This document shows, piece by piece, positions 42,479 to 50,405 of a DNA stretch of 55,970 nucleotides; the first letter of the stretch is position 1; each line of letters begins with the position of its first letter. Location: positions 1 through 55,970 of the forward strand of contig NZ_JAOCQE010000015.1 of assembly GCF_025290915.1 (NCBI RefSeq). The letters are read 5' to 3'. The position numbers and the translations under genes were made by a program. The notes under the pieces were generated by a model. The model saw only the letters and a program-made list of their open reading frames with translations. It ran no database searches and was not told the DNA's origin. The stretch comes from Streptomyces sp. 15-116A. Lineage in GTDB: Bacteria; Actinomycetota; Actinomycetes; Streptomycetales; Streptomycetaceae.

Positions 42479-43069
42479 CTAGCGCCGCGCCACCGCATCC
42501 GCCCCGGCCTTCGCGAACTTCTCATCCAGCGCTCCCGACGGCGCCCCCGCCACCCCGACCCCGGCGATCGGCGCGTCCCCGGCGGTCACCGGCACCCCAC
42601 CGCCCAGGAACAACGTCCCCGGAATGTCCTTCAGGTTCGGCGCCTGCTCCAGCCGCTTCGCCAGCTCGGACGTCGGCGCGTTCCAGGACACCGCCGTGTA
42701 CGCCTTACGCTCCGCGGACTCGTACGACTGCGGCCCCGCACCGTCACCGCGCAGGGTGACGACGGTGTTGCCGTTGCGGTCGACCACGGCGACCGTCACC
42801 CGCTGGTTCTCCTTCTCGGCGGCGTCGAACGCGGCCTGCGCGGCACGCGTGGCGGCGTCGATGGTGAGGTGGGTGGAGGTGGTGGTGGCCCGCTCCGGCA
42901 CGGAGGCGGCAGCGGCGGACTTCGCGGGGGCGTCCTGCCCGGACGCGTTCGCGGACACCGCGCCGAAACCGCCGAGCGCGACGGCGGCGAGCACGGCGCC
43001 GCCGGTGGCGATGCGGGCGCGGCGGGAGAACTTCCTGTGGGCCTTGTGGGCGGGCTTCTCGGCGCTCAT
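42479..43069 (-). CDS. hbpS: Secreted heme-binding protein HbpS (GlcG/HbpS family)
   Basis: 196 aa. A Tat-like signal (FSRRARIATGGAVLAAVALGG, cleaved about residue 43) leads to a GlcG/HbpS domain: THLTIDAATRAAQAAFDAAEKENQRVTVAVVDRNGNTVVTLRGDGAGPQSYESAERKAYTAVSWNAPTSEL and PGTLFLGGGVPVTAGDAPIAGVGVAGAPSG. HbpS binds heme and iron outside the cell and modulates the SenS kinase in response to redox stress, as shown in S. reticuli. RBS AGGAG six bases before the ATG. It is divergent from senS across 237 bp. Confidence 0.95.
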   Translation of the reverse strand: MSAEKPAHKAHRKFSRRARIATGGAVLAAVALGGFGAVSANASGQDAPAKSAAAASVPERATTTSTHLTIDAATRAAQAAFDAAEKENQRVTVAVVDRNGNTVVTLRGDGAGPQSYESAERKAYTAVSWNAPTSELAKRLEQAPNLKDIPGTLFLGGGVPVTAGDAPIAGVGVAGAPSGALDEKFAKAGADAVARR

Positions 43070-43186
43070 GCGGGGCTCCTCGAGTGATCGGCGGGCGGCC
43101 CGGTGCCGTCCCGTTCGTTCCGCTCCACCCTCCGCCCGGAACCCGCCCCACTCCGTCAGCGTCCCGGCTGCACCCGCGCCGCCCGG

Positions 43187-43208
43187 CGGACGACACGAGG
43201 GTCGTCCG
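43187..43208. promoter_or_regulatory. Inverted repeat between hbpS and senS, candidate SenR operator
   Basis: Perfect 8-bp arms CGGACGAC (43187-43194) and GTCGTCCG (43201-43208) with a 6-bp spacer lie midway between the divergent hbpS and senS genes. SenR is known to bind upstream of its own regulon. TTGACC at 43213-43218 may be a -35 for senS. Confidence 0.5.
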
Positions 43209-43306
43209 ATCGGTTGACCCTCTCGACCCGCCCCACGGCGACAATGGAGGTGTTTGCCCAGTTCAGCGCCCGACGCAGGGCCCCGCCCGGAAGGAGGCGC
43301 ACCCGT

Positions 43307-44512
43307 ATGCGAGAGCGGTCGTACGAGCCGGACGCGGTCGACACCCGGTGGCTCGGCGTCGTGATGCACGCGGCGTTCTTCCTGCTGCTCGGCGGGGCGC
43401 TCGCCCGTTTCCTGCTGCGCCACCCCGGTGAGCCCCGCACCCCGTGGATCATCGCGCTGTGCGTCGTCCTCGCGGCGCTGCATCTGCTGGGCCCGGGGAC
43501 GGCCGGCGCCGGTCCGCGGCCCACCCCGCGGCGTGCGGCCTGGCTCGCGCTGGTCGTCGTGGTGTGGATGGTGCTGGTCGTGCTGGCGCCCAGCTTCGCC
43601 TGGTGCGCGGTGCCTCTCTTCTACACCGGTCTGCGGACGCTGCCCGCCCGGGCCGCCCTCGTCCTGGTGGCGGTGCTGACGGCGTTCGTCGTGGCGGCGC
43701 AGGTGCAGCTCGCCGGGCGTTTCGACCCGAACCTGGCGCTGGCGCCGCCCGCCGTCGCCGCACTCGCGACGGCCGTGTTTCTGCAGATGGAACGGCACAC
43801 AGCCCGCCAGCGCGTCCTGATCGACGACCTGATCCGCACCCGCCGGGAACTCGCCGCCTCCGAGCGCCGTGAGGGCACTCTCGCGGAGCGTCAGCGGCTG
43901 TCCATGGAGATCCACGACAGCCTCGCCCAGGGCCTGTCGAGCCAGCGGATGCTGTTGCAGGCGGCGGACCGGGTGTGGGACACCGAGCCGGACAAGGCCC
44001 GCGCCCATGTGCGCACCGCCGCCTCGGTCGCCGAGCACAATCTCGCCGAGGCCCGGCGCTTCGTGCACGACCTGGCGCCCGCCGATCTCGCCCGCGGGGG
44101 CGGCCTGGAGGACGCGCTGCGGGCGCTGGCCGAGCGGGAGTCCGGCGCGGATCTGACCGTACGGGTCCATGTGGACGGCGAGGAACGCCTGCCCCGGCTG
44201 CCGGACCGCGTCCAGTCCGCGCTGCTGCGTATCGCCCAGGGCGCCCTGGCCAACGTCCGTGAGCACGCCGGCGCGAGCAGCGCCGCCCTCACGCTCACCG
44301 TCCTGGACGACGAGGTCGTCCTGGACATCGCCGACGACGGTCACGGCTTCGACCCCGCCGCCCTGCCCGACACCCCGGCCGGCACACGCGGTCACGGGCT
44401 GCCCGCCATGCGGGCGCGGCTGCGCGCGCTCGGTGGCACCCTGACCGTCGAGTCCACGCCCGGCGAGGGCACCGTCCTGTCCGCGGCCGTCCCCCTGGAG
44501 GCGCACCGATGA
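43307..44512 (+). CDS. senS: Sensor histidine kinase SenS
   Basis: 401 aa from ATG at 43307 with GAAGGAGG about ten bases upstream. Five hydrophobic segments span the first ~150 residues. A coiled linker (RQRVLIDDLIRTRRELAASERREGTL) leads to the HisKA_3 dimerisation domain with phospho-acceptor His203 in RQRLSMEIHDSLAQGLSSQ. The ATPase domain (about 300-400) includes VLDIADDGHGFDP and GTRGHGLPAMRARLRALGGTLTVESTPGEGTVL. Partner of HbpS outside and SenR inside. Overlaps senR by ATGA. Confidence 0.94.
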   Translation: MRERSYEPDAVDTRWLGVVMHAAFFLLLGGALARFLLRHPGEPRTPWIIALCVVLAALHLLGPGTAGAGPRPTPRRAAWLALVVVVWMVLVVLAPSFAWCAVPLFYTGLRTLPARAALVLVAVLTAFVVAAQVQLAGRFDPNLALAPPAVAALATAVFLQMERHTARQRVLIDDLIRTRRELAASERREGTLAERQRLSMEIHDSLAQGLSSQRMLLQAADRVWDTEPDKARAHVRTAASVAEHNLAEARRFVHDLAPADLARGGGLEDALRALAERESGADLTVRVHVDGEERLPRLPDRVQSALLRIAQGALANVREHAGASSAALTLTVLDDEVVLDIADDGHGFDPAALPDTPAGTRGHGLPAMRARLRALGGTLTVESTPGEGTVLSAAVPLEAHR

Positions 44513-45183
44513 CTCCCGACCGTACGGCCCCCGACCACCGCACGACCCCGGTACGCATCCTCGTCTGCGACGACCACGTCGTCGTACGCGCCGGGCTGCT
44601 CGCCCTCCTCGACAGCGCGCCCGGCATCGAGGTGGTCGGCGAGGCCGGCACCGGCGAGGAGGCGCTCGCGCTCGCCGCGAAACTCGCGCCGGACGTCGTG
44701 CTGATGGATCTCCAGCTGGGCGAGGGCATCGACGGCGTGGAGACCACCCGCCGCCTCACCTCGGCCGAATCAGGGCCCTCGGGCACCTCCCCGCACGTCC
44801 TGGTGCTGACCACCTACGACACCGATGCCGACATCACCCGCGCCATCGAGGCGGGCGCCACCGGCTATCTCCTCAAGGCCGAGCGGCCCGACGAGCTCTT
44901 CGCCGCCATCCACGCCGCCGCCGAGGGCCGTACCGCCCTGTCCGCGCCGGTCGCCGGACGTGTCATGGCCAGCCTGCGCCGCCCGCAGCCGACCCTGACG
45001 GACCGCGAGCGCGACATCCTGGCCCAGCTCGCCCGTGGCCTCGGCAACCGGGACATCGCCCGTGCCCTGTTCATCAGCGAGGCCACGGTGAAGACCCACC
45101 TGCGTCGCATCTACGACAAGCTCGGTGTGGACACCCGGGCGGGCGCGGTGGCGGTCGCGAAGGAGCGCCGTCTGCTGCCGTGA
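44509..45183 (+). CDS. senR: Response regulator SenR (NarL family)
   Basis: 224 aa. The N-terminal receiver (about 10-130) has VRILVCDDHVVVRAGLLALL and the phospho-Asp in PDVVLMDLQLG; the Lys switch is in GYLLKAERPDELF. The C-terminal LuxR-type helix-turn-helix is LTDRERDILAQLARGLGNRDIARALFISEATVKTHLRRIYDKLGV. It is co-translated with senS. In S. reticuli, SenR regulates hbpS, its own operon and the catalase-peroxidase locus. Confidence 0.95.
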   Translation: MTPDRTAPDHRTTPVRILVCDDHVVVRAGLLALLDSAPGIEVVGEAGTGEEALALAAKLAPDVVLMDLQLGEGIDGVETTRRLTSAESGPSGTSPHVLVLTTYDTDADITRAIEAGATGYLLKAERPDELFAAIHAAAEGRTALSAPVAGRVMASLRRPQPTLTDRERDILAQLARGLGNRDIARALFISEATVKTHLRRIYDKLGVDTRAGAVAVAKERRLLP

Positions 45184-45242
45184 CGCGGACCCTCTCACCA
45201 CTGCGACGCGGACCGTCTCACCGCCGTGACACCATCACCTCC

Positions 45243-45743
45243 GTGCTCGACATCGGCTACGCCCTCTCCAACCGTTTCCCCGACCCCCCGCAGACCGACT
45301 ACCGCCGCGCGGACGTCCACGCCCTGCGCCACGATCTGTTCTGCGGTGACGTCTACCTCGCCGACACGAAATCGGACCGGGAGATCTCCACAGCCTGGGG
45401 ATGGGTGCCGGTGCTCGACTTCGCGTGGGCGCTGTGCGACATCGTCGAGCGCGTCGACCGCGACCCGGCGGGCTCCCGCGCCTCCCGCCCCCAGCACGCG
45501 GAGCTGGACTTCACCGAGTCGACCGACCGCCTGCTGTTCGAGCGCCGCTTCGGCTGGGTGGACATCGAGGCGGAGTGGCTGCCCGCCGCCGAGCCCCCGC
45601 TGACCTTCTCTCACGCCGAACTCCGCCGCGAGGCCCGGGACTTCCTGCACGACCTCATCGCGGACCTGGTCGACCTGCACGACGACCTCGGCGAGAACCC
45701 GGCGATCTGGACCCTCCAGGCCCGCTATCCCCGCGTCAAATAA
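45243..45743 (+). CDS. Conserved hypothetical protein downstream of senR
   Basis: 166 aa from GTG at 45243 (VLDIGYALSNRFPDPPQTDYRRADVHALRHDLFCGDVYL). CACCAT seven bases upstream could be a -10 for a leaderless start. A GTG at 45180 overlapping the senR stop (GTGA) would add 21 poorly structured residues. Other features: ISTAWGWVPVLDFAWALCDIVERVDRDP, DRLLFERRFGWVDIEAEWL, and a helical, acidic C-terminus. Mostly acidic and soluble; resembles small cytoplasmic proteins of unknown function. Possibly co-transcribed with senSR. Confidence 0.7.
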   Translation: MLDIGYALSNRFPDPPQTDYRRADVHALRHDLFCGDVYLADTKSDREISTAWGWVPVLDFAWALCDIVERVDRDPAGSRASRPQHAELDFTESTDRLLFERRFGWVDIEAEWLPAAEPPLTFSHAELRREARDFLHDLIADLVDLHDDLGENPAIWTLQARYPRVK

Positions 45744-45755
45744 CTGCCCTCACCT

Positions 45756-46433
45756 TTATCCCTCCACTCTGATCCCCAGCTCCCCCGCCAGCACCGGTGC
45801 CAGATCCAGCAGTTGCCCTGTGCTGATCACGGCCCCCGCCAGCCGGTCCACACCCCGGGCGATCTCCAGCACCGCCGCCCCGCGCAGATCGACGTCCGCC
45901 AGCGTGGCCCCGGTGAGGTCCACGCCCTTCATCGTGCAGTCCACGAACTCCACGCGCTCCAGCCGGGCCCCGCCGAAGTCCGGCTCGACCAGCACGCAGC
46001 CCTCGAAGACGACGTCTCTGAGCCGGGCCCCGCGCAGATTCAGGAAGTCGATCTTCCCGCCCCGGATCAGCACCCGCTCCAGCACCGCCCCGTGCAGCTG
46101 CGTCCCGCCGAGCCGCGCGTCGGTCAGCTCGACGTCACGCAGGGTCGCCTCCGCGAGATTGGTCCCCACGCCGCGCACACCGGTGAGCACGGAGTCCAGC
46201 ACGCGCACCCGGGACAGCCCGGTCTCGTCCAGCGCGCACCCCGTCAGCGCACAGTCCATGAACCGGGCACCGCCCCCGTCCTGCCCGGCGAGATCCGCCT
46301 CCCGGAACTCCAGCCCGTCATAGTCCCCGTCCGGCTCCAGCTCACCCCCCTCGAACCGCTCCAGCGCGGGCAGCCGCGCCTCGGGGCGCCGCGCCCCCTT
46401 CACTCCCGTACCGCCCGCCGCTCTCCTCGCCAT
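45756..46433 (-). CDS. Pentapeptide-repeat protein
   Basis: 225 aa from ATG at 46433. A short basic N-terminus precedes about 30 five-residue coils of the A(D/N)LXX type, for example FREADLAGQDGGGARFMDCALTGCALDETGLSRVRVLDSVLTGV and VDLTGATLADVDLRGAAVLEIARGVDRLAGAVIST. Such proteins form a right-handed quadrilateral helix; some mimic DNA and protect gyrase. Whether this one does is unknown. Converges on the preceding hypothetical gene. Confidence 0.9.
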   Translation of the reverse strand: MARRAAGGTGVKGARRPEARLPALERFEGGELEPDGDYDGLEFREADLAGQDGGGARFMDCALTGCALDETGLSRVRVLDSVLTGVRGVGTNLAEATLRDVELTDARLGGTQLHGAVLERVLIRGGKIDFLNLRGARLRDVVFEGCVLVEPDFGGARLERVEFVDCTMKGVDLTGATLADVDLRGAAVLEIARGVDRLAGAVISTGQLLDLAPVLAGELGIRVEG

Positions 46434-46560
46434 GCCCCCATCCTGCACCCCACCACTGACAACGGCCCTGACCTGCGCAAACCCCGCCGATGTCACATTC
46501 CGGGGTGGTCGAGTGGTCCTAGCGGGAGGAGAACGCACGAGACACGAGCCGGCCCGGCCC

Positions 46561-46620
46561 GACCCGACCCGACCCGACACGACCCGACCCGACCCGACGC
46601 GACACGTCACGTCACGTCAT
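46561..46620. repeat. Twelve-unit 5-bp tandem repeat
   Basis: Sixty bases divide exactly into twelve pentamers: GACCC x3, GACAC, GACCC x3, GACGC, GACAC, GTCAC x2, GTCAT. The array sits 31 bp upstream of the flavoprotein gene start. Pentamer periodicity puts every second unit on the same DNA face. It may vary in length between strains and affect promoter spacing. Confidence 0.85.
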
Positions 46621-46651
46621 CAGGCGACCCGAGCAAGGGAGACCACCAGCC

Positions 46652-47812
46652 ATGCACCGCATCACCGTCATCGGTGGCGGCTTCGCCGGACTGACCGCGG
46701 CCATCACCGCCGCCGAGGCGGGCGCCAAGGTCACCATCCACGAGGCCCATCACACCCTCGGCGGCCGGGCCCGCACCGCCGACGGCCCCTACCGGACCAA
46801 CGAGGGACCGCACGCCCTCTACAACGGCGGCCCGCACTGGGCCTGGCTGCGACAGCGCGACCTCATCGGCCCGCTCGCCCCGATCCCGCCCCTGGAGGCG
46901 GCCCGGCTGCGGCTGCGCCACCGGGGCGTGCTGCGCCGCACCCCGCCCTTCGCGATGCTGAAGCTGCTGCGCCGCAGCGGCGCCGACGCCCCCGTCGACA
47001 GCGACTTCCTCACCTGGGCCACCGGTGTCGCCGGCGAGGAGGCCGCACGCGCCGCCGCCCACTACTCCGCGGTCGCCCTCTTCCACCACGACCCGGGCTC
47101 CCTGTCCGCCGCCTTCGTGCAGGAACGCCTGCGCCGGGCCACCAAGCTGCCGCCCGAGGCGCACTACCCGCGCGGCGGCTGGGGGTCGCTCATCGACCGC
47201 ATGGCCGCCCGCGCCTGGAACCTTGGCGTCCGTATGGAGACGCTGTCCCGGGTCGACACCCTCCCGACCGACACCCCGGTGGTCGTCGCCACCTCCCTGG
47301 ACTCCGCTCGCCGGCTCCTCGGCGACCCCTCCCTGACCTGGCCGAGCGGCCGTACCGTCCTCGTCGACCTCGCCGTACGCACCCGTCGCGGGGACGCGTT
47401 CGCCGTGTCCGACCTGGACGCGCCGGGCTGGCTGGAGCGCTTCACCGCCCAGGACCGCACCCTCGCCCCGGCCGGCGAGCAGCTGATCCAGGGCCAGATC
47501 CCCATCGGCCCGAAGGAGACGAAGGCCGACGGCGTCCGGCGTGCCGAGGAGCTGCTGGACCTGGGCTTCGGGGGCTGGCGCGAGCGGGTCACCTGGCGGC
47601 AGGAGGCGGTGGCGAACGGCCGTACCGGAGCCGTCGACCCGCCCGGCACCAGCTGGCGCGACCGGCCCGCCGTCGACCGCGGCGACGGTGTCTATCTCGC
47701 CGGTGACCAGGTCGCCGCGCCCGGTGTGCTGTCCGAGGTGTCCTTCAACAGCGCCCTCACCGCGGTCTCCCTCGCCCTCGGCCGGCGGGAGCTTGACCTC
47801 AAGCATGCTTGA
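46652..47812 (+). CDS. FAD/NAD(P)-binding oxidoreductase (phytoene desaturase-like)
   Basis: 386 aa. The N-terminal dinucleotide fold ITVIGGGFAGLTAAITAAEAGAKVTIHEAHHTLGGRARTADG matches the amine oxidase/phytoene desaturase superfamily. YPRGGWGSLIDRMAARAWNLGVRMETLSRV (NAD(P)- or FAD-contact region) and the C-terminal FAD loop GVYLAGDQVAAPGVLSEVSFNSALTAVSLAL support this. Substrate unknown. The last codons (Leu-Lys-His-Ala-stop) lie inside the SoxR box of the next gene. The 5-bp tandem repeat lies upstream. Confidence 0.85.
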   Translation: MHRITVIGGGFAGLTAAITAAEAGAKVTIHEAHHTLGGRARTADGPYRTNEGPHALYNGGPHWAWLRQRDLIGPLAPIPPLEAARLRLRHRGVLRRTPPFAMLKLLRRSGADAPVDSDFLTWATGVAGEEAARAAAHYSAVALFHHDPGSLSAAFVQERLRRATKLPPEAHYPRGGWGSLIDRMAARAWNLGVRMETLSRVDTLPTDTPVVVATSLDSARRLLGDPSLTWPSGRTVLVDLAVRTRRGDAFAVSDLDAPGWLERFTAQDRTLAPAGEQLIQGQIPIGPKETKADGVRRAEELLDLGFGGWRERVTWRQEAVANGRTGAVDPPGTSWRDRPAVDRGDGVYLAGDQVAAPGVLSEVSFNSALTAVSLALGRRELDLKHA

Positions 47813-47814
47813 GG
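47797..47814 (+). promoter_or_regulatory. SoxR box
   Basis: CCTCAAGCATGCTTGAGG is a perfect 18-bp palindrome whose arms (CCTCAAG/CTTGAGG) equal those of known SoxR operators. It lies in the spacer between TTGACC (47793-47798) and AACAGT (47818-47823), a 19-bp spacing typical of MerR-family promoters that need DNA distortion. It overlaps the last codons of the upstream flavoprotein gene. Confidence 0.88.
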
Positions 47815-47875
47815 TTGAACAGTGGGGTCGTCACGGCGACACACGCCACAGCAGCGACCCGCTGGGGGGACCACC

Positions 47876-48850
47876 ATGCACGCCATCCGTCTGCACGCCT
47901 TCGGTCCGGCCGAGAACCTCACCTACGAAGAGGTCGAGGACCCGACGCCGGGCCCCGGACAGGTCCGTATCGCCGTACGAGCCGCCGGTGTCCACCTCCT
48001 GGACACCGCACTCCGGGAGGGACAGCGGGGCCCCGCCCCCGCACCGGCCACCCTGCCGACCATCCCAGGCCGCGAGGTCGCCGGCACCGTCGACGCGCTC
48101 GGCGACGGCACGCCCGGGCACTGGCTCGGCAAGCGCGTCGTCGCCCACCTCGGCTTCGCCCCCGGCGGCTACGCGGAACTCGCCGTCACCGACGCCGACC
48201 GCCTGCACGAGATCCCCGAGCGCCTCGACTTCGCCCAGGCCGTCGCCATGATCGGCACGGGGCGTACGGCCATGGGCATCGTGCAGTTCGCGGAACCCGG
48301 CCCCGGTGACGTGGTCCTCGTGCCCGCCGCGGCCGGCGGCATCGGCACGCTCCTCGTCCAGTACGCCAAGAACGCCGGTGCCACCGTCATCGGCCTCGCC
48401 GGCGGTCCGGAGAAGACCGCCCGCGTCACCGCCAACGGCGCCGACCTCGCCGTCGACTACCGCGCGCCCGGCTGGGAGGACCGACTCGCCGCCCACGAAG
48501 GCAAGGTGACGATCGTGTACGACGGTGTCGGCGGCGACGTCGCCCGCACCGCCGTGGGACTGCTCGCACCCGGCGGCAAGCACGTCGTCTTCGGCTGGTC
48601 CGCCGAGGGCATCGACGCGGACAGCCCCTACCTGGTCGACGGCGTCTCCGTGAACGTCCTCGGCCCGGAGATGCTGCGCAGGGCAGGCGGCCCCAACCCC
48701 GTCCGCACCCTCGAACTCCGCGCCCTCGACCAGGCCGCCGCCGGCCACCTCACCCCGGCCGTCCACCGCTTCCCCCTCACCGACGCGGCGAAGGCACACC
48801 GGGCACTGGAGAACAGGGGGACGACGGGGAAGGTCGTACTGGAGCCGTAG
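47876..48850 (+). CDS. Zinc-type quinone oxidoreductase, SoxR-controlled
   Basis: 324-aa medium-chain dehydrogenase/reductase of the quinone oxidoreductase class. Seen: MHAIRLHAFGPAENLTYEEVEDPTPGPGQVRIAVRAAGVHLLDTALREG, PTIPGREVAGTVDALG, and the NADPH-binding VLVPAAAGGIGTLLVQYAKNAGATVIGLAGG. No structural zinc Cys cluster is visible, so it is zinc-free despite the usual family name. ATG at 47876; a GGGGGGA stretch precedes it. A SoxR box 62 bp upstream fits the known S. coelicolor SoxR regulon, which includes such an enzyme; it probably reduces redox-cycling quinones such as actinorhodin-like compounds. Confidence 0.92.
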   Translation: MHAIRLHAFGPAENLTYEEVEDPTPGPGQVRIAVRAAGVHLLDTALREGQRGPAPAPATLPTIPGREVAGTVDALGDGTPGHWLGKRVVAHLGFAPGGYAELAVTDADRLHEIPERLDFAQAVAMIGTGRTAMGIVQFAEPGPGDVVLVPAAAGGIGTLLVQYAKNAGATVIGLAGGPEKTARVTANGADLAVDYRAPGWEDRLAAHEGKVTIVYDGVGGDVARTAVGLLAPGGKHVVFGWSAEGIDADSPYLVDGVSVNVLGPEMLRRAGGPNPVRTLELRALDQAAAGHLTPAVHRFPLTDAAKAHRALENRGTTGKVVLEP

Positions 48851-48898
48851 TCACCCGGCACCCTGGAGCCGTAGTCACCCGGCACTCCGGGCGGGGCC

Positions 48899-50302
48899 CT
48901 ACCTCCCCGCCACCTTGTCCGCCACCCGTGCCAGTCGTGACGACCCCGTCGCGTACGTCGACTGCTCACGCCGGTCCGCCGCGCGGTACGCCGCGTACAG
49001 GCCCCGTACGCCCAGCCAGCGCAGCGGCTCCGGTTCCCAGCGGCGGACCTTGTGGCCCACCCACGGCAGATCCGTCAGCTCCGTACGGCCGCCCTGCCCC
49101 GAGTCCATGGCCACCAGGTCGCACAGCGTCCGCGCCGCCAGATTCGCCGTCGCCACGCCCGAGCCGACGTACCCGCCCGCCCAGCCGAGCCCCGACGACC
49201 GGTCCAGCGTCACCGAGGCGCACCAGTCACGCGGCACGCCCAGCACCCCCGACCAGGCGTGCTCGATCCGCACCCCGGCCAGCGACGGGAAGAACCCGAC
49301 CAGCAGCGCCCGCAGCGCCTCCACCGTCGCCGCCTGCGTCGTACCGTCGTTGTCCGTGCGCGAGCCGAAGCGGTACGGCACACCCCGGCCGCCCAGCGCG
49401 ATCCGCCCGTCCGGCGTGCGCTGCGCGTACATGTACGCGTGCGCCATGTCGCCCAGCGTCTCCCGGCCCGCCCAGCCGATCGTCTCCCACTGCTCCTCGC
49501 TCAGCGGCTCGGTCACCACCATCGAGGAGTTCATCGGCAACCACGTCCGACGCTGCCCCTTCAGCCCCGCCGTGAACCCCTCCGTGCAGCGCAGCACGTA
49601 CGACGCCCGCACCGTCCCGTACGGCGTCACCGCGTGCTTGTCGCGGATCTCCGTCACCGGCGTCGACTCGTGGATCGTCACGCCCAGCGCCTCCACCGCC
49701 GCCGCCAGGCCCTTCACCAGCCGCACCGGATGCAGCCGGGCCCCGTGCGGCGTCCACGACGACCCGACCGCGTCCGCGACCCGCACCCGCTCAGCGGTCT
49801 CCCGCGCCCCGTACAGCTCGCGGTCCTTCTCCCCGAAGCTCAGCTCATGCTCGTGGAACGCCTTCAGCCGCGCCAACTGCGCGGGCGTACGGGCCACTTC
49901 GAGCACCCCGCCCCGGTGGATCCCGGCGTCGATCCCCTCCGCCTCCGCGACCCGGATCACCTCGTCGACGGTCGCGTTCATCGCCCGCTGCAGCCGCACC
50001 GCCGCCTCGTGCCCGTGCAGCCGCGCGTACCGGTCCCGGCCCGCGATCCCGTTGTACAGCCAGCCGCCGTTGCGCCCGGAGGCGCCGTAGCCGCAGAACT
50101 TACGCTCCAGCACGATGATCCGGAGGAACGGGATCGCCTTCTTCAGGTAGTACGCCGTCCACAACCCGGTGTACCCGCCGCCCACGATCGCCACATCCGC
50201 GACCGCGTCCCCCTCGAGCGGCGCCCGCACCGCCGGAAGCCCGTCGTCCGCGAACCAGAAGGACACGCCGCCGTTCACAACACCGCTGGTCATGCTGCTC
50301 AT
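48899..50302 (-). CDS. FAD-dependent amine oxidase-like oxidoreductase
   Basis: 467 aa. DAO-family flavoprotein: ADVAIVGGGYTGLWTAYYLKKAIPFLRIIVLERKFCGYGASGRNGGW (FAD-binding with the family's GASGRNGGW), LHPVRLVKGLAAAVEALGVTIHESTPVTEI, and a C-terminal GVLGVPRDWCASV and GYVGSGVATANLAARTLCDLV. It resembles gamma-glutamylputrescine oxidase and other amine oxidases. TAACGT eight bases before the ATG suggests a near-leaderless start. Divergent from the APH gene. Substrate likely an amine; unproven. Confidence 0.88.
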   Translation of the reverse strand: MSSMTSGVVNGGVSFWFADDGLPAVRAPLEGDAVADVAIVGGGYTGLWTAYYLKKAIPFLRIIVLERKFCGYGASGRNGGWLYNGIAGRDRYARLHGHEAAVRLQRAMNATVDEVIRVAEAEGIDAGIHRGGVLEVARTPAQLARLKAFHEHELSFGEKDRELYGARETAERVRVADAVGSSWTPHGARLHPVRLVKGLAAAVEALGVTIHESTPVTEIRDKHAVTPYGTVRASYVLRCTEGFTAGLKGQRRTWLPMNSSMVVTEPLSEEQWETIGWAGRETLGDMAHAYMYAQRTPDGRIALGGRGVPYRFGSRTDNDGTTQAATVEALRALLVGFFPSLAGVRIEHAWSGVLGVPRDWCASVTLDRSSGLGWAGGYVGSGVATANLAARTLCDLVAMDSGQGGRTELTDLPWVGHKVRRWEPEPLRWLGVRGLYAAYRAADRREQSTYATGSSRLARVADKVAGR

Positions 50303-50405
50303 GGCCCCGGACGTTAGCCCTTCCCCGCACCCGCTGTCTCCTACGGAATCCGCAGCCCGCGTTATTCACCTGCCCCGCCCGCCGTACCCGGCTAGCGTGC
50401 CCGGG

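Noticed and set aside
46561..46620. CRISPR or attachment site
   Set aside because: Plain 5-bp microsatellite without spacers, integrase or duplicated core.
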